This document shows, in pieces, positions 1-12,700 of a stretch of 64,000 nucleotides of DNA. The notes beneath the pieces were generated by a model. That model ran no database searches, was not told where the DNA came from, and saw only the letters and a list, made by a program, of their open reading frames with translations. Each line of letters starts with the position of its first letter. The first letter of the stretch is position 1. The stretch spans positions 52,323,493-52,387,492 of the forward strand of contig NC_044573.1 of the NCBI RefSeq assembly GCF_901933205.1, read 5' to 3'. Both the position numbers and the translations under genes were made by a program. This DNA comes from Camarhynchus parvulus (lineage: Eukaryota; Chordata; Aves; Passeriformes; Thraupidae).

Positions 1-541
1 CATAAGAGCTCTCTATAATGCTAAAGGAAATATTGCCTTCAACAAAGTAAATCTTTTTGTTTGAAGGCTTTGATAATAACATTTCCAGACAAGCTCATAG
101 TTCAGATTGTATTGATATGTTTAGCTCCAGATGAGAGACCAAGATGCTCTGATGGCACCTAAGCACGTAGGTCCTGCTTATGACAAAGAACAAAGAACAG
201 AGATATGGAAGAAGAAAATGATATACAGGGTGCAGAATAGGTAGATACATCTCAGGATGGCATGAAAGAGAGCTCTGAATTCTGACCTGCTGAAAGTTTG
301 AAACAGTCACTTGGACTGTTTCAAAGTGTTCAAAGAACTCTGACTGTCAGGAGCTCACACACCATTTCATTTCTGCAGGGCAGCAAAAGCATGGAGAAGC
401 TGAATACACCTCTAAGAACTGACAGAAAATGCCCTCCAAAATGTACTGCCTTTGAAAGGCTGGTCAAATCTTGTGTCCTGACTCACTGTCTCTAGAGATG
501 TCAGCAAATACTGTTTGTACATTTTGACTGTGAAGTCTTAC
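1..541 (-). other. SYNJ2: SYNJ2 intron 12 (partial)
   Basis: Intronic sequence runs from the exon 12 donor to the window edge. No coding segment matching the next 5-phosphatase exon and no recognisable repeat was found. Confidence 0.8.
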
Positions 542-733
542 CTTGAAATTCTGAAACTCCTGAGAGCTTGGGAGAATCCAGCAGCCAGTCTGTCAGCTCA
601 CTGGTACCAAGGATGTTGCTTCGAAACTGTTTTCCCCCATTCACATTCCAGGTCCCTGTGGCAACACGAACACGCTTGGAGCTTGTGAATTCAAACTGAC
701 GCTCTGACATGGCCTTCAAAATACTTGGAGTTA
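542..733 (-). CDS. SYNJ2: SYNJ2 coding exon 12 (residues 507-570, start of 5-phosphatase domain)
   Basis: This 192-base exon encodes [20 protein letters not shown], then [20 protein letters not shown], then [27 protein letters not shown] is the first conserved motif of type II inositol 5-phosphatases. The acceptor is TTCTGTCAG and the donor AAG/GTAAG, phase 1 at both ends. No further SYNJ2 exon is visible in 1-541, so the next exon lies outside the window. Confidence 0.95.
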
Positions 734-3700
734 CTGACAGAAGAGGAGAGAGAGAAAGATGATGATTAAAAGAAGAATGTGCTGTAAAAGGACAGAAACC
801 ATTCACACGGCAGCAGCACAGTCACTCTGAAATAATAACATTACCCTAGCAGCAACAATACAAAAGGTAGGGAATAACTCCTATGGCAATGGCAGTAGCT
901 ACAAGATAACTGGGGTTGATGTCAGCAATTTCTCTTATAGAAACCAGGCACCCTTTGAAAGCTTGGGAATGGCTGGTCACCGACTTTCAGCTTACATTTT
1001 TCTGTACTTCTTCAAGTAATAAGCAAAAAATTCTTTTATTTCCCGTAATCTTTTCAGTTTAGTCAATAGCACTGTCATGGTTTAACCCCACTGGGCAACC
1101 AGTGCTTAGTAGTACTTATCCCCTGCAGCAAAATGTGGGAGAGAATCCCAAGAGTAAAAGTGAGAAAACTCGTGGATTGAGATAAAGACAGTTTAATGGG
1201 ACACAAAAGGGGTGGGGGGGGGGGGGGAAGATAATAGAATTATAATATACAAAACCAGTGTGGCACAGCACCCAGCCAGTTCCAAAGCAGCAGCCCTCAG
1301 TCAGCCTTCCCCCCTCCCAGTTTATATCCCAGAAACGGCATCATTTCGTATGGAATATTCCACTGGCCATTTGGAGCCAACTGTCCTGGCTGCATCTCCT
1401 CCCAGCTTCTTGTAGCCCTCCAGCCTTCTCAAGGGGAGACCATGAGAACTGGAAAGTCCTTGACTTAGTATAAACACTCTATAGCAACAACTAAAACCCT
1501 CAGTGTGTGTTACCAGCCTGCTGTGGTTTAAACCCAGCTGGCAACCAAGTACAACACACAAGCACTCACTCATTCATTAGTCTCATATTAAATCCAAAAA
1601 GCAACATTATACCACACATGAGGAAGCCAGTGAACTCTATTCCTGAAACCAGGACAAGCAATCAAGCATGTCATAAGTTACAACTTAAACTGAAGCCCTT
1701 AGAAGTTTAGAACGTGGAAGAAAAGATGGAGAGCAGCAGTCTCACATCAGTACAAATTTAGCACTGCCATGCCTCTGTAGCTGGGCAAGAACTTCAAAAC
1801 AAAACCCTGCTATATTTACTTATTTTGTTGAGTATAGAAAATTAGCAATGTGCTTTTGCTGTCTAAACAAATGAAGCAGAGTTAATCATTAACTACCCAA
1901 CTTGCAGCCAGGCATAGAGAAGTAATCTTCTTTTTTTCCTTGTGGTCAACATCAGTGAAAAATCCCAGGACTGAAGTTGTGCTGAATGGTTCTCTGGAGT
2001 AAATTGACCACCCAATACTTGTTGTGGGTGAAATTATTCTATATTTTGCATGCAAATATCTTCTCAGAGAGAGCTGAGTTTATTCTAGATGAGTGCAAAC
2101 AAATATGTCTGTGCTGTGGACTATTAGGGGCCAGGAACAAAGCAGGAAATGAACTAAAATAACAGAGATGTGCCTTTAAAGATCCAAATGGCTAAAAGCA
2201 TGTGCAAAGAGCAATGACACAACTATAGGGATAAAAAGGCTGAGCTCAAGAGACTTCCTCAAGACAAACTCAGGGCAGACTGGGAATATAGCCCTAAAAT
2301 TCTTCCCTCTGGTCCAACTCTAAGATTGCATCTCAGATCTCAACTGTCAGAGATTATCACTATCAAAGAACAGAAAAAACATATTCAAAAGTTCAAAACA
2401 AAATATGAGAAATAAGCACAAGAGTTGTGCTATGGTCACTTGAAAGTAGTGCTTTAATCAACAGATCTGTGCAACAGCAGCTTATATATTGATTGAGGGT
2501 ACAATTGATTATATCTGACAGCTAAAAGCAGATGCAAAAGCAAAGGGGAGCATTTAAACTGGCTTTACCCAGCAGTGCAGTCTGGTCCATGAGCATCTTG
2601 CCTTTGTCTGCATATTCCTCACGGTAGAAATCACCCATGAGCAGCAACTCAATGGCTTCCTGCTTCACTGTATCAAAGAAATTTGACTGGATGGTACGAG
2701 ACACAGAGCGGGCACCATCCTTGAGCTTTCCAACCTACAGCAGACAGGAATTATGAATGCAAGTGACACTGAAGCATAAATGGGACATCTTTTTTTACTT
2801 GTAAATATAAGTTTTGCCATTTTTCTTTACCTTATTCTTCCCCTCAAGGGCACGACTGCCACTAAATACTCTGCTCAGATTTTGACCATTGAGAGTCCAC
2901 ATCTCCTTGTAGGATTCCACAAAGCGCTCAATAATAGGTTTAGAGTTCAAAGCAAGGCTCTCTAATTGAGCAAACAGTATCTGGATTAGGTACAGAAGGA
3001 GAAAAAAAAACACAAAAAAGAAACCAACATTGTTTTCAAATGTGTTTTTGCTTTTTATCCTCAGTATTCCAGCCAGCACCATTCTGTATCATGGAGCAGC
3101 AAGACTGACCTGCGTAACTGAGACTTACAGCCTCTTTCCTGTCTTTCCCAAGGAACATCCAATGTATGTACTACAGGTATCCCATGGAAGGTCCTCTGAC
3201 CAACTCACCTCCTGTGCAATGAAGGACTGTACACTATTAGAACGATCCACGCAGTCCAAACAATTCATTCGAAAAGTACCTGTCTGCAGACTTTGGTAAC
3301 CAAAGAGGAGGGAGGAGAAAATGGTATATTTTAAAATAACATCTAATCATGAGTTGATTGAACAAGATCATCAAATGTTCAGCCTGAATACACCCACCCA
3401 CATTTTGACGGTGCAAGCACACTGTGCACAATATATTCCATTAACACATCTAATTACTTGATTACATCTACAACACTGTATTAGCAAATCCATGCACTGG
3501 TAAATTTGCAGACTTGAAACCATGGAGATGCAATTAAGCCAAATCATTGATTTAGCACCAAGACTACACTTTGTGTCAAAATTTTATTTCAAGATGGTCA
3601 ATTTATGGTCGTGGTCCAAACACAGCAAGAAACCTGGGAAGGCCAGGACAAGCAGTGCCCAGCTACACTGGGACAGAGGGGCAGAGACACTCACCGTGGA

Positions 3701-6700
3701 CTTACATGCTTGCCCTTTGTGAAGATTCCAAAGTCTTCCCAGTGCAACTTCAGCTGAGGCCTCAGCAAATTTTCCAGTTTCTCAGTTTTTCCACCTTTTG
3801 CGAATTGGTTGTAGTCAAAGTTTATCATGGGACTGTCTTCCGCATGGGAAGAGGCCCATAGCAGTTTCTGTTTAGATAAGAGAATGAAGGAAAACAAATC
3901 CTGCTCACGTCACATGTAAGGATTGATACCAGCATGCTTTTATCATTAATAAGCCTTGACTGTTAATCACATAGTTCATAGGGAATTTTGAAAGGCCAGA
4001 CACGAAAAAAGCAACAGAAGTTCCCTATGTGTTTTCTTCATAGAAGTAAACCTGACTGTTAGAACCCAATTTCCCTGCAGGAAAACTGTAACTGCAAAGT
4101 ATACATTAGAATTGTGCCTTGGCTGGTGGCAGCCCTTCAGCAACGGGCTGCTGCTACCTCTGCGCATGAGGTGAGGACAGCACTAGCAATGCTCTAGGCA
4201 GGCTCAGGGGGAGGAAGTAAGTAAGCAATTACACCCCAGGAAACATACTATGAAGTGTTTGTGGTAAACTGCAGAAGTGAAAGAAGAGGCACAAATAGCC
4301 TCAGTATTTCATCTCCAGTTTCAATGACCTCACATGCATTTCCGTAATCACCACAAATTTCATTAAGGTATCTGCAACAGTACATCTACATCATTAAGGT
4401 ATCTTCAACAGTAATACATCCTGTTCTCCACAAGAAAGGCAGAGAGAACCATTACATTAACTCAAACTATGCAAGCCACTGTATATTCTCTTCTCTCCTG
4501 CACATTCTCACCCCAAGAGATGGATGATTTTCTCCACTTACATTGTGACACACACTGGACAAAACAAATCTGATATTACATTAAAAGTGTACAAGTAGCA
4601 GTTACACCAGCATAATTGTATTGAGTAAGCCATTAAGCCTTTCCCGAAGAAAGAAATTTAAAGGCAGTGCTTGGAAAGAGACCTGTAAAATGTATTTCAT
4701 TAGACCGTTACTGTTGACACCCCAATCTGCCCTGACAGATGCTGGCACTAGTAATGCACTTGAGGATGGCATTTACCCGCTGCTGCAGTGTAAATTATTG
4801 TCAGAGTATTTGCAACTCTACACTACAGTCCCGCTTTTACTGTAAACATAATTACATCTGTTATAGGGAATGCTTGTGGGAGGAACAGCATTTCCTGGGA
4901 ACAGTATTGATTTTTGGTCTGATCTGATTCAGGTAATGCATAATAAATGGTAAATGAATGGTAACCATGACATTCTGATCAAGACAGCCCAGCAGCAGTA
5001 ATTACAAGAATCATTTGAACCAATGCTGATAAGAATTACTAAGGTTGAAGCAAGAGTGAAGAAAAAGAAATAAAAGCAAAAAAAAGATGGAGAAACTAAT
5101 GACAGGAGACAAAACTTGCAACCCTAATCACACTCTTATGAATTACTTTATTTTTAATTCAAGGCCCTTTAAAATCATCAAAGTCAAATGAACTCTATAT
5201 TCTTTCCTAACATCCATTTCTTAAAACACAAAGGTCAAGAAATGACCAAGGAGTCATTCTGAATGAATACAAAACTTCCATTTTCGGTGATGTCAGTCTA
5301 AATTCTTTGAGCTCACAGGGTACTTTCAGAGTATATTTATTTCTAAAATAGTCAAAAAAGTAACAATTTAGACAAAACAATTTTAATTTATTTTAAATTA
5401 AATTAAATTAAATTAACAAATGCAAGGTCTTTATTCTAGAGATGCCCAGTCTCTGACTTAATGTCTGGTTGCATGATATTGGCTAGAACATGATCTTCAA
5501 GAATGCGAGAGTTTGAGAAAATATCAGTATCAAATTATCAACAAATGTCATGTTTTTATCCATGAAAGTTATTTCAGCATTTTAGAATTTTTTATCTTTT
5601 ACCTTTAAACTTCAGTGGGGTTTGCAAAACAAACAAGCCAAACTATTTTAAGGACAGGGAAACCAAAACATTACAGTTTTAGCCATGTCATGCAGAAATT
5701 CAGTAAGAAGCTGAAAACAGAAACCAGGACCAGACTCCAGTCCTGTGCCTTCCTCACTGCCTTGCAAGTTTTAGTCATTAATCACTTTCTTTGGCCACAT
5801 GCTGTACAAGGGGAGACCTTCATCATTTTCTGCTGGGGAAGTAGATAGTCCTTCCCAGCTCTTTTGCAGGAGGAGGAAATGGTCACACAGAAAAACTGAC
5901 AACAAACTTGGCACTCCCTCTAAATTCACTATTGCAACAGAGAGTGAAAGAAATCAGGCACTATTATTTAACCACAATTTTTATTTTGCTTAGTTTCACA
6001 CAATAAATGTTTCAGCTCAGAACTGCTGGTATCATTCTTTACCAATGATATATACATGGCACTTACTAAAGGTGGGTACTTATTTCATCCTATCATTAGT
6101 TTTAGGAACATAACTTCTGAAGTATCTAAATCAGTTTGCTAAAGCAACAAGCACTTAAGGAGGCAGACTTCCATCAACCCTCAGCCAGATTCAGGCAGCT
6201 ATTGCACTGCTGCAAATCCCACTCAGTGCCAATATGTGGCTTTAAGTTCACACTAGTTTTAAAAAGAATACCACATAGAATGCAGCATAGCTTTAGTTCT
6301 ACAATGCCTGACATCCTTGCTTTCAGGTATTAGCTGTGCCTGGGGACACTTAGAGGCCAGGAAAATCTCTCTCTGTATACTAAACTGTCATCTGGTGCTC
6401 AGGCAGCCAATTCCAACACAATCAGTGCTAGATAGCTATTTCCCATTACAATCAGAGCAAGACAGTTCAGTGATGCTAAGTCACTGCGCCCAGTGATCGA
6501 GGCTCACCGAGCCCCCAGGCAGCTCCAGCAATCTCAGGGGACTGCATAGGCGGCTGCATACAATGTCAAAGCTGGCTTTGATTCACTTTTGCAAATGTCA
6601 ACTATCCTTAGGAGTATTCAGGCAATTTCTTTTTAAGTTTGGTTAAGGGAATGTACACAAATATATGAAGAAGTAAGCAGAAAGGTAGTGCTGAAGACTA

Positions 6701-9700
6701 AGCCATGAAACCAAGAAGCACTATTCTCAGTAGGTAATATGTGGTAAAGAGTTAACATAATTTCTTTAGAAATACTATTCATCACCTCCTGGGCTAGAAG
6801 GAAAACAGAAGAACATGGAGGCTCAAGGGAAATCAGCAGTTAAAATGAAAATCATTGCTTTTACCTTAAAAGCTCTGTTGAGCACCTCCTCTCCTCCTCT
6901 GCTTCCCAATAGGTTAACGATCACTTGTTTTCCATACTGCTCTTTCAGAAGCATCATATGCCTACAGCAAAAGCAACCATAATAGGTACTAAACAAAACT
7001 AAGTTATTTTGCCTACTGCCATTGTCAAAATACAAAGTAGAGATCACTGGTTGTTTCATCCAGCAGAAAGTCTCAGCCATACCATCTACAGGCATCTTTC
7101 TCAGTTTCCTTGCAATCAATTATTAAATTAAAAATGGTGAAAGTATGCAATTAATAGATACAGTATTCTGTACTCAAATTAAAGAAAGAATTGTCTTAGG
7201 AAATAGGTCCCAAATCTTTTATGTCACTGTTAGCTTTGACACTGCCCTTCATGTTCCTACCTCTTGGCTGTTATCCCGGGAACTACACAGGAAAGACAAG
7301 AGGAGAGGAAAATGTATTACACTTCAACAGGAATTGTCTGGCATCTTGCAGAACTGAGACTACTAAGAGTCAGCAGCAGCACTGGGGCCTACAACTCCAG
7401 TGCCAAGGCCAGAGAGGTCCAAACACATGTCACAGGTGACAGGGTTCAAACATCTCTGAGCTACTGCAACATGGAGACATTCACTCTGAACTCAAATCAA
7501 GCAGGAAGATGACTAATGATAAGAACTGCTGCACTGGATCAGAACAAAGGTCCTTTTAGCCAAGTTGTCTGGCTCAGATTCTGCAGGAAAAGCTCAAAAT
7601 AGGACAAGTATAAAGTGGGCTGGATTTTTTGGTCTATGTCGCTAAAATCTCAAAGCCTGACATTTAGGGACTCTCAAGTTAAGAACTTTTAGCCAGATGC
7701 CGAAACACCCATTCACCCCTCAAAATATCTTTTTCAAGTTGGAATGCATGGTCTGCAGAAGCTGTGCTGGCTCATCAAGACATAATCAGATCTTAAAGTT
7801 GATTTCCATCCTGTACAGACAACACTGTAGTAGTACTTAAGAGGAAGCTCGATAGAAACAGACAAGAAAAATAAACTCACAAAAATGAGAAGTTATTACA
7901 TGCTGCAAAATAGCATGTAATGGCAAAGTGTGCAAAAACCAGGAAGCATACATCTTCTGGCATTACTCTTTAAATCCTTTAACCAGAAATAAGTGACACA
8001 GAAAACCATGGAAGGGGAGAAAAGAAAGAAGTCATCAGCATTGCCTTCAGAAAACACAGCTAAACATATTTTCTGGTGCATTCTTGATTCTGCAACCAGT
8101 TCTCTGTATGCCAACTCATCCCATATAGTTGGCACCCTTCTGATACCAGCATCAAGATCCAACCTCTCTGCCAGTGTTGCTTCCTTACAACAAAAATACT
8201 GAAGCTTAAGTAACCTGTTTGAATACTGTAAGCAAAGCCCCCTGTGGATTTCTCCACAGAAATCCGTCTCTCTGGAGAGAGACAGAGGATGAAAAAATAT
8301 CTAACAAGATTACCAGCTGTTTCTCACATGGTTAAACGTAATAGGCCAAATTAACATCTCAGAAAAGCTGTATCAGGTTGTTAAATTCCAGTGTACTTTT
8401 CCATATAAGCAGTCACGTATTTCTTGCCCATTTTCAAAGGGCTGTCTTTTGCAGATCGGTAAGCAGAGAGATCCATAAGTTCATCTAACTTACTGGTACA
8501 AGGGAAAGAAGGTATAGTGTAAGTTTTAGGAGAAAGCTCTTCACCAGTTGTATTAGTGTCAGGACTAAAAGGTTGTTCCTTCTTGAGGTACTCTCAATTC
8601 CATGGGCAGTACATGAGGATGCTGAATAAGTTACTGTTTTCCTCTTGCATGAAATATCTCTGTTGTGGAATGCAAACCTCTACGGATGGAGCTTCAGGGA
8701 CACTGGCAGGGCAAGTTATCACATCACCAGATGGCCATGAGACCAAGAGTCTCAAAGGCCATTGAATTAAGTAGGATTTAAGATCCTTAAAAGCTTGGAG
8801 AATGTAGGCCAAGAACCTCTGGAGCAGAAACTGCTATGGTGCATAGTCCCTTTAGATTCTAATCCTGTTTGGGGTCTTCAGTGTAGCAAAACCACTAACA
8901 GTCAATAATGTCCTGTGTGCTAACGGCTGTGGTAATAAAGAGGCCTTACACAAAATCAACATACAACCTGATCTGCCAAAACCAAACCAAAACAGAAATT
9001 AATCACTTGACCTGCACTTACAAGGTGAAAATTTTCCACAGACCAAATTCTTCATGTGCTTTTCAGGCACTGTTCCCATGGATATCAGTAGAAATACACC
9101 CTTAGAGGATAGCATTTCCTAGTCAGACATCCAAAGGAATAAAGCTAATGCACGTCTTTTTCTACAGTTTCTAGCTGACAAACTGAATCTTATTGGTTTT
9201 AAAATGTTTACAAGCCAGTCTTTGCATAAAATAGAAAACATCAGCATAATAGCATCATACAACTCTGGTCACAGAATAAGGCATTGCAATTTCTATGTAG
9301 GGGGGAAACAATGAAGAAAAGATCAAATGCAGAATGGAGTGAAAGCAGTGTTTACTCTTTAGCCACTTCTGTTAGAGTGGTAAAGCACACATATTCTGTG
9401 TACTGTAAGTGTAAACTCACATCTGTTGGCTCACAAAGGTTTGCATAAACACTTCTTTTGCATATCACTCAGTATTTCTAAATTTTTACAGAAATGAGCC
9501 AGAAGGCCAAATTAATTCAATTGCCACTGAAAACATGAAGGAAGAAAGCACCCAAAAAAGTGACTAAATTAAGTAAACCAGTTTAATAATCTGCCACACC
9601 TGGGGGATTTGCCACATCATCTGAGAGATGTTTCTCAAGATTTCCTAAGGAGACAAAGTTTTGGAACCTTGGATACATGCCAGGTTGCTGTATTGATGCC

Positions 9701-12700
9701 AAAGCGGAATGAAACTTACCTGTCAAAGGCAGGTGCATTGGCTTCCAGACCTCTGTTGAGCCTTAAATGGCGGGAACCAACCTAAAATAAAATATTAGAA
9801 GACCAGGAAATAGAAAAACCTTCTTAAACTGCTAGAGTCCTAAGTCACTAGATGTCTCCCTTTTTCCTTCAGAGAAAAACATTTTTTTAACAGCACCAGA
9901 CATCTCTAACAGACTCCAACCACCCCCACACATAATATCCTTAACACAAAAGCCCCATCTTTTATTGGACAACATTTACAATTACAAGTGAAAACACAAT
10001 TACCATTAAGCAAAGGGATACCTACACATGGTATCCCTTTTTATGGCCAAACAAATCACATCTCTTTGCCAGCTTCCTCTTGCAAATAGCACACACTGCC
10101 TCACATGAGTATTCTGTGAGCCTAGCATTCTCACTGCCTTTGCCTTGGTAGAGAGGGATGCATTTATGCCAGTTCCATGGGTTGTGTATTCTGACTTCTT
10201 TCAAAAGTATCAGAAGAGTGATTCAAAAATATGAAGGATGAAAATCTGTGCCCTCAAACTAACAAGTCTTTTGATATGGATGTCAACAACAGTAGCCTCA
10301 TGTTCCTTTTGAATGGTAGCTACTGTTACAAAATTATTAGAGAGGGCTTCTTTCCTCTCCAAAAACCACACTCCTAAATATGCATAGGATCATGCATTGT
10401 TTCCTATACTTCATCATCTTTATTTGTTTTTCATGAGGTTGGTTTCTGCAATTCTTTCTAACACCAGTGCCAGTACATTCACACGCAAAGAGTAAGAGTA
10501 TATAATCTAATCCAATTAGGCAAAAAAAATCAGGCCGACTAAAAAAAATCAAAAATTCTGTTTAACTAGAGATATTACCCACTAGCCAAAAATGCTTGAG
10601 GGCTCTGTTACATACAGATCAACAGTGCTACATGGTGGATACAGCTACACCATGGGCAGGACTTGCACAATCATATGGACAAACTTGCTTTATAAAAAGA
10701 AGGAAGTATTGCACTGGACGGTGTTAAAAGACAACAGGGATCCTTTTGTCATTTCCTTTTGTACTAAATCCAGTGCCTCTGAATAGTACATAGGTTCTAG
10801 TTTAATGATCAAAACAAGTATCATGTAACCTTTAAAGTATCTTGAAAAAACAGTTATGTAATGTATTTGCTCTACTAACACACACAAATATATGTGCATA
10901 CTCATTTCAGTTGCTTATTCCTCTGTTAAAAGAACACAAAGTGTGCCAGGAAGATTCTTATTTGCCCTTACAACTGTATATAAACTGCAAGTCACAGACC
11001 ATATACTTGATGCAATAATCTTGTGATGAAATCTTGCATCTCTGCCTCACAAAAGATCAGATTAGATCATTATCACCCTTTTGACTGAAATCCCAAAACC
11101 ACACCATTTTATTTTGTTTCCCAGTAGCATGCTCCTATAGAGCACTGGTATCCCTAGATATTCCAGTTGTCTTGTGGAGGGCAATATCATCAAGCCAATC
11201 AGGCATTTCAGAGGAATAAAACTGAAAATGTTATAAAGATACAGCTGTAAGCTTCAGTTTATAACATTAGGACACAGTCCCTTACAAACAGTTCCCTGTA
11301 GAGGCATTCAAACACCCAAAAATGTTAAACTTCAGTCACCTATAGCCATTTGCCTGGTATAGTTCTGTTTATCTAAACACACAAAATTTCTACAAGGCAA
11401 ACATAAAATGAAAGACCTCAGCACTTTCACAGAATGAGCTTTGAAGCTCATATTAAAAAATAATATATATATTTATGTTAATTCTAAATTATAAGTAGCA
11501 AGAGAGAGAAGCAAGGTAGGCTTTCTGATTATTTCTTTACCTGAAGCCTCGTTTGCTCCCAAAACAGTGGAACAGAACCTCTGATCTGCACAAAGGAAGA
11601 GACATCATCATCCAAGTAAATTGTCTGCAAAAACAAAATAAAGGAAAGTAGTTCTGCAGTTAGATCTATCAGCCTGTGGCCCCTTCATCAGGTGACAGTT
11701 AAAGACACTGAACTCAAAGGGTAAAAAAAGTAAACCATGTATCTCCCTGTATCCACTTACCGCTCAGCCTCTTTTCCATAGTCTCACAGGCAGTGGAACA
11801 AAGCACACCGTATTTGCTTTCATGTCATCACAGCAGATTCAACTCACTTCTCACCAGAAACAAGAGAAAACTTCAAACACCACCACATCTTTCACCCACA
11901 ATCAACACGGATTTGATCTGCTGGTGGAGACACTTGGAAAGACCAGGCATATACTCGCCTTCTGTCCCTCTCACAAAACTCAACTGTGCAAAATGTCATT
12001 GCTCCTTGTGACTGATGATGGGTAACGTCAGGTGGGGGATAAGCTTATCTCCTGCTGTATTTACCATTTCTTATTTCATTGCATGCTGTGCCTTGTCAGA
12101 GAATCCAAATAAACCTCTGTGAAACCAGCAGCTTTGCCACTCCCATCCTGAGGTACAGTGAGCAGCAATGTGATCTACTTCTTTTCAAGGGGGCTTACAA
12201 CAAGAGGTTCCAAATTCTCCCTTTCCCAACCAGACCTCAAACTCTCCCTTTATGTGGTCTCAGGATCACTGTTAACAAGTGAATTTTGGGTCAAATCCAT
12301 ACAAAGAACAAAGACTGATTTCCCCCTTTGCCTTCCCCTGTCCACAGTCCCCAGTCAAAGTGTTACATTATGTTAACTTAGCATAAAAGGCACTATCTTC
12401 AGATTGAATATGACCACAGAGCAACTGTGCAAAGCCCAGCTCGCTCCTCTGGCCTATACTTAGCAGTGGAATCCTGGCTGCTCTCCACAGAGGATACATG
12501 ATACACATGATACACATCTCTGTTATCTCATGCATGACAATGACTGCTCTGCAGCCCTGGGGAGGAATGCTATCCAGGTTATCCAGGTAGCTGCACTCAC
12601 CACATCATATCACTTGGCACAGCTGCTGCCAGCTGGCTAGGAGCTCTGAAAATAGAATAGAACATGAAAATGGATTTCTCTACAGCTTTAAAGTGTTTTG

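Larger units (their letters stand above)
734..2568 (-). other. SYNJ2: SYNJ2 intron 11
   Basis: This 1.8-kb intron contains the 1073-1656 solo LTR. The rest is AT-rich single-copy-looking sequence with nothing else recognised. Confidence 0.85.
3868..6864 (-). other. SYNJ2: SYNJ2 intron 7
   Basis: A 3.0-kb AT-rich intron. It holds the two-copy 31-base tandem repeat and the AAATT microsatellite. No gene or large repeat is recognised in the remainder. Confidence 0.8.

Noticed and set aside
1..541. Possible SYNJ2 exon 13
   Set aside because: I looked for the expected 5-phosphatase sequence after exon 12 and found neither it nor a usable acceptor and frame.
3209..3283. Inner CAG acceptor as the main start of exon 9
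   Set aside because: With the outer exon 8 donor it breaks the frame, and with the inner donor it loses residues that human SYNJ2 keeps. It is kept only as a possible alternative.
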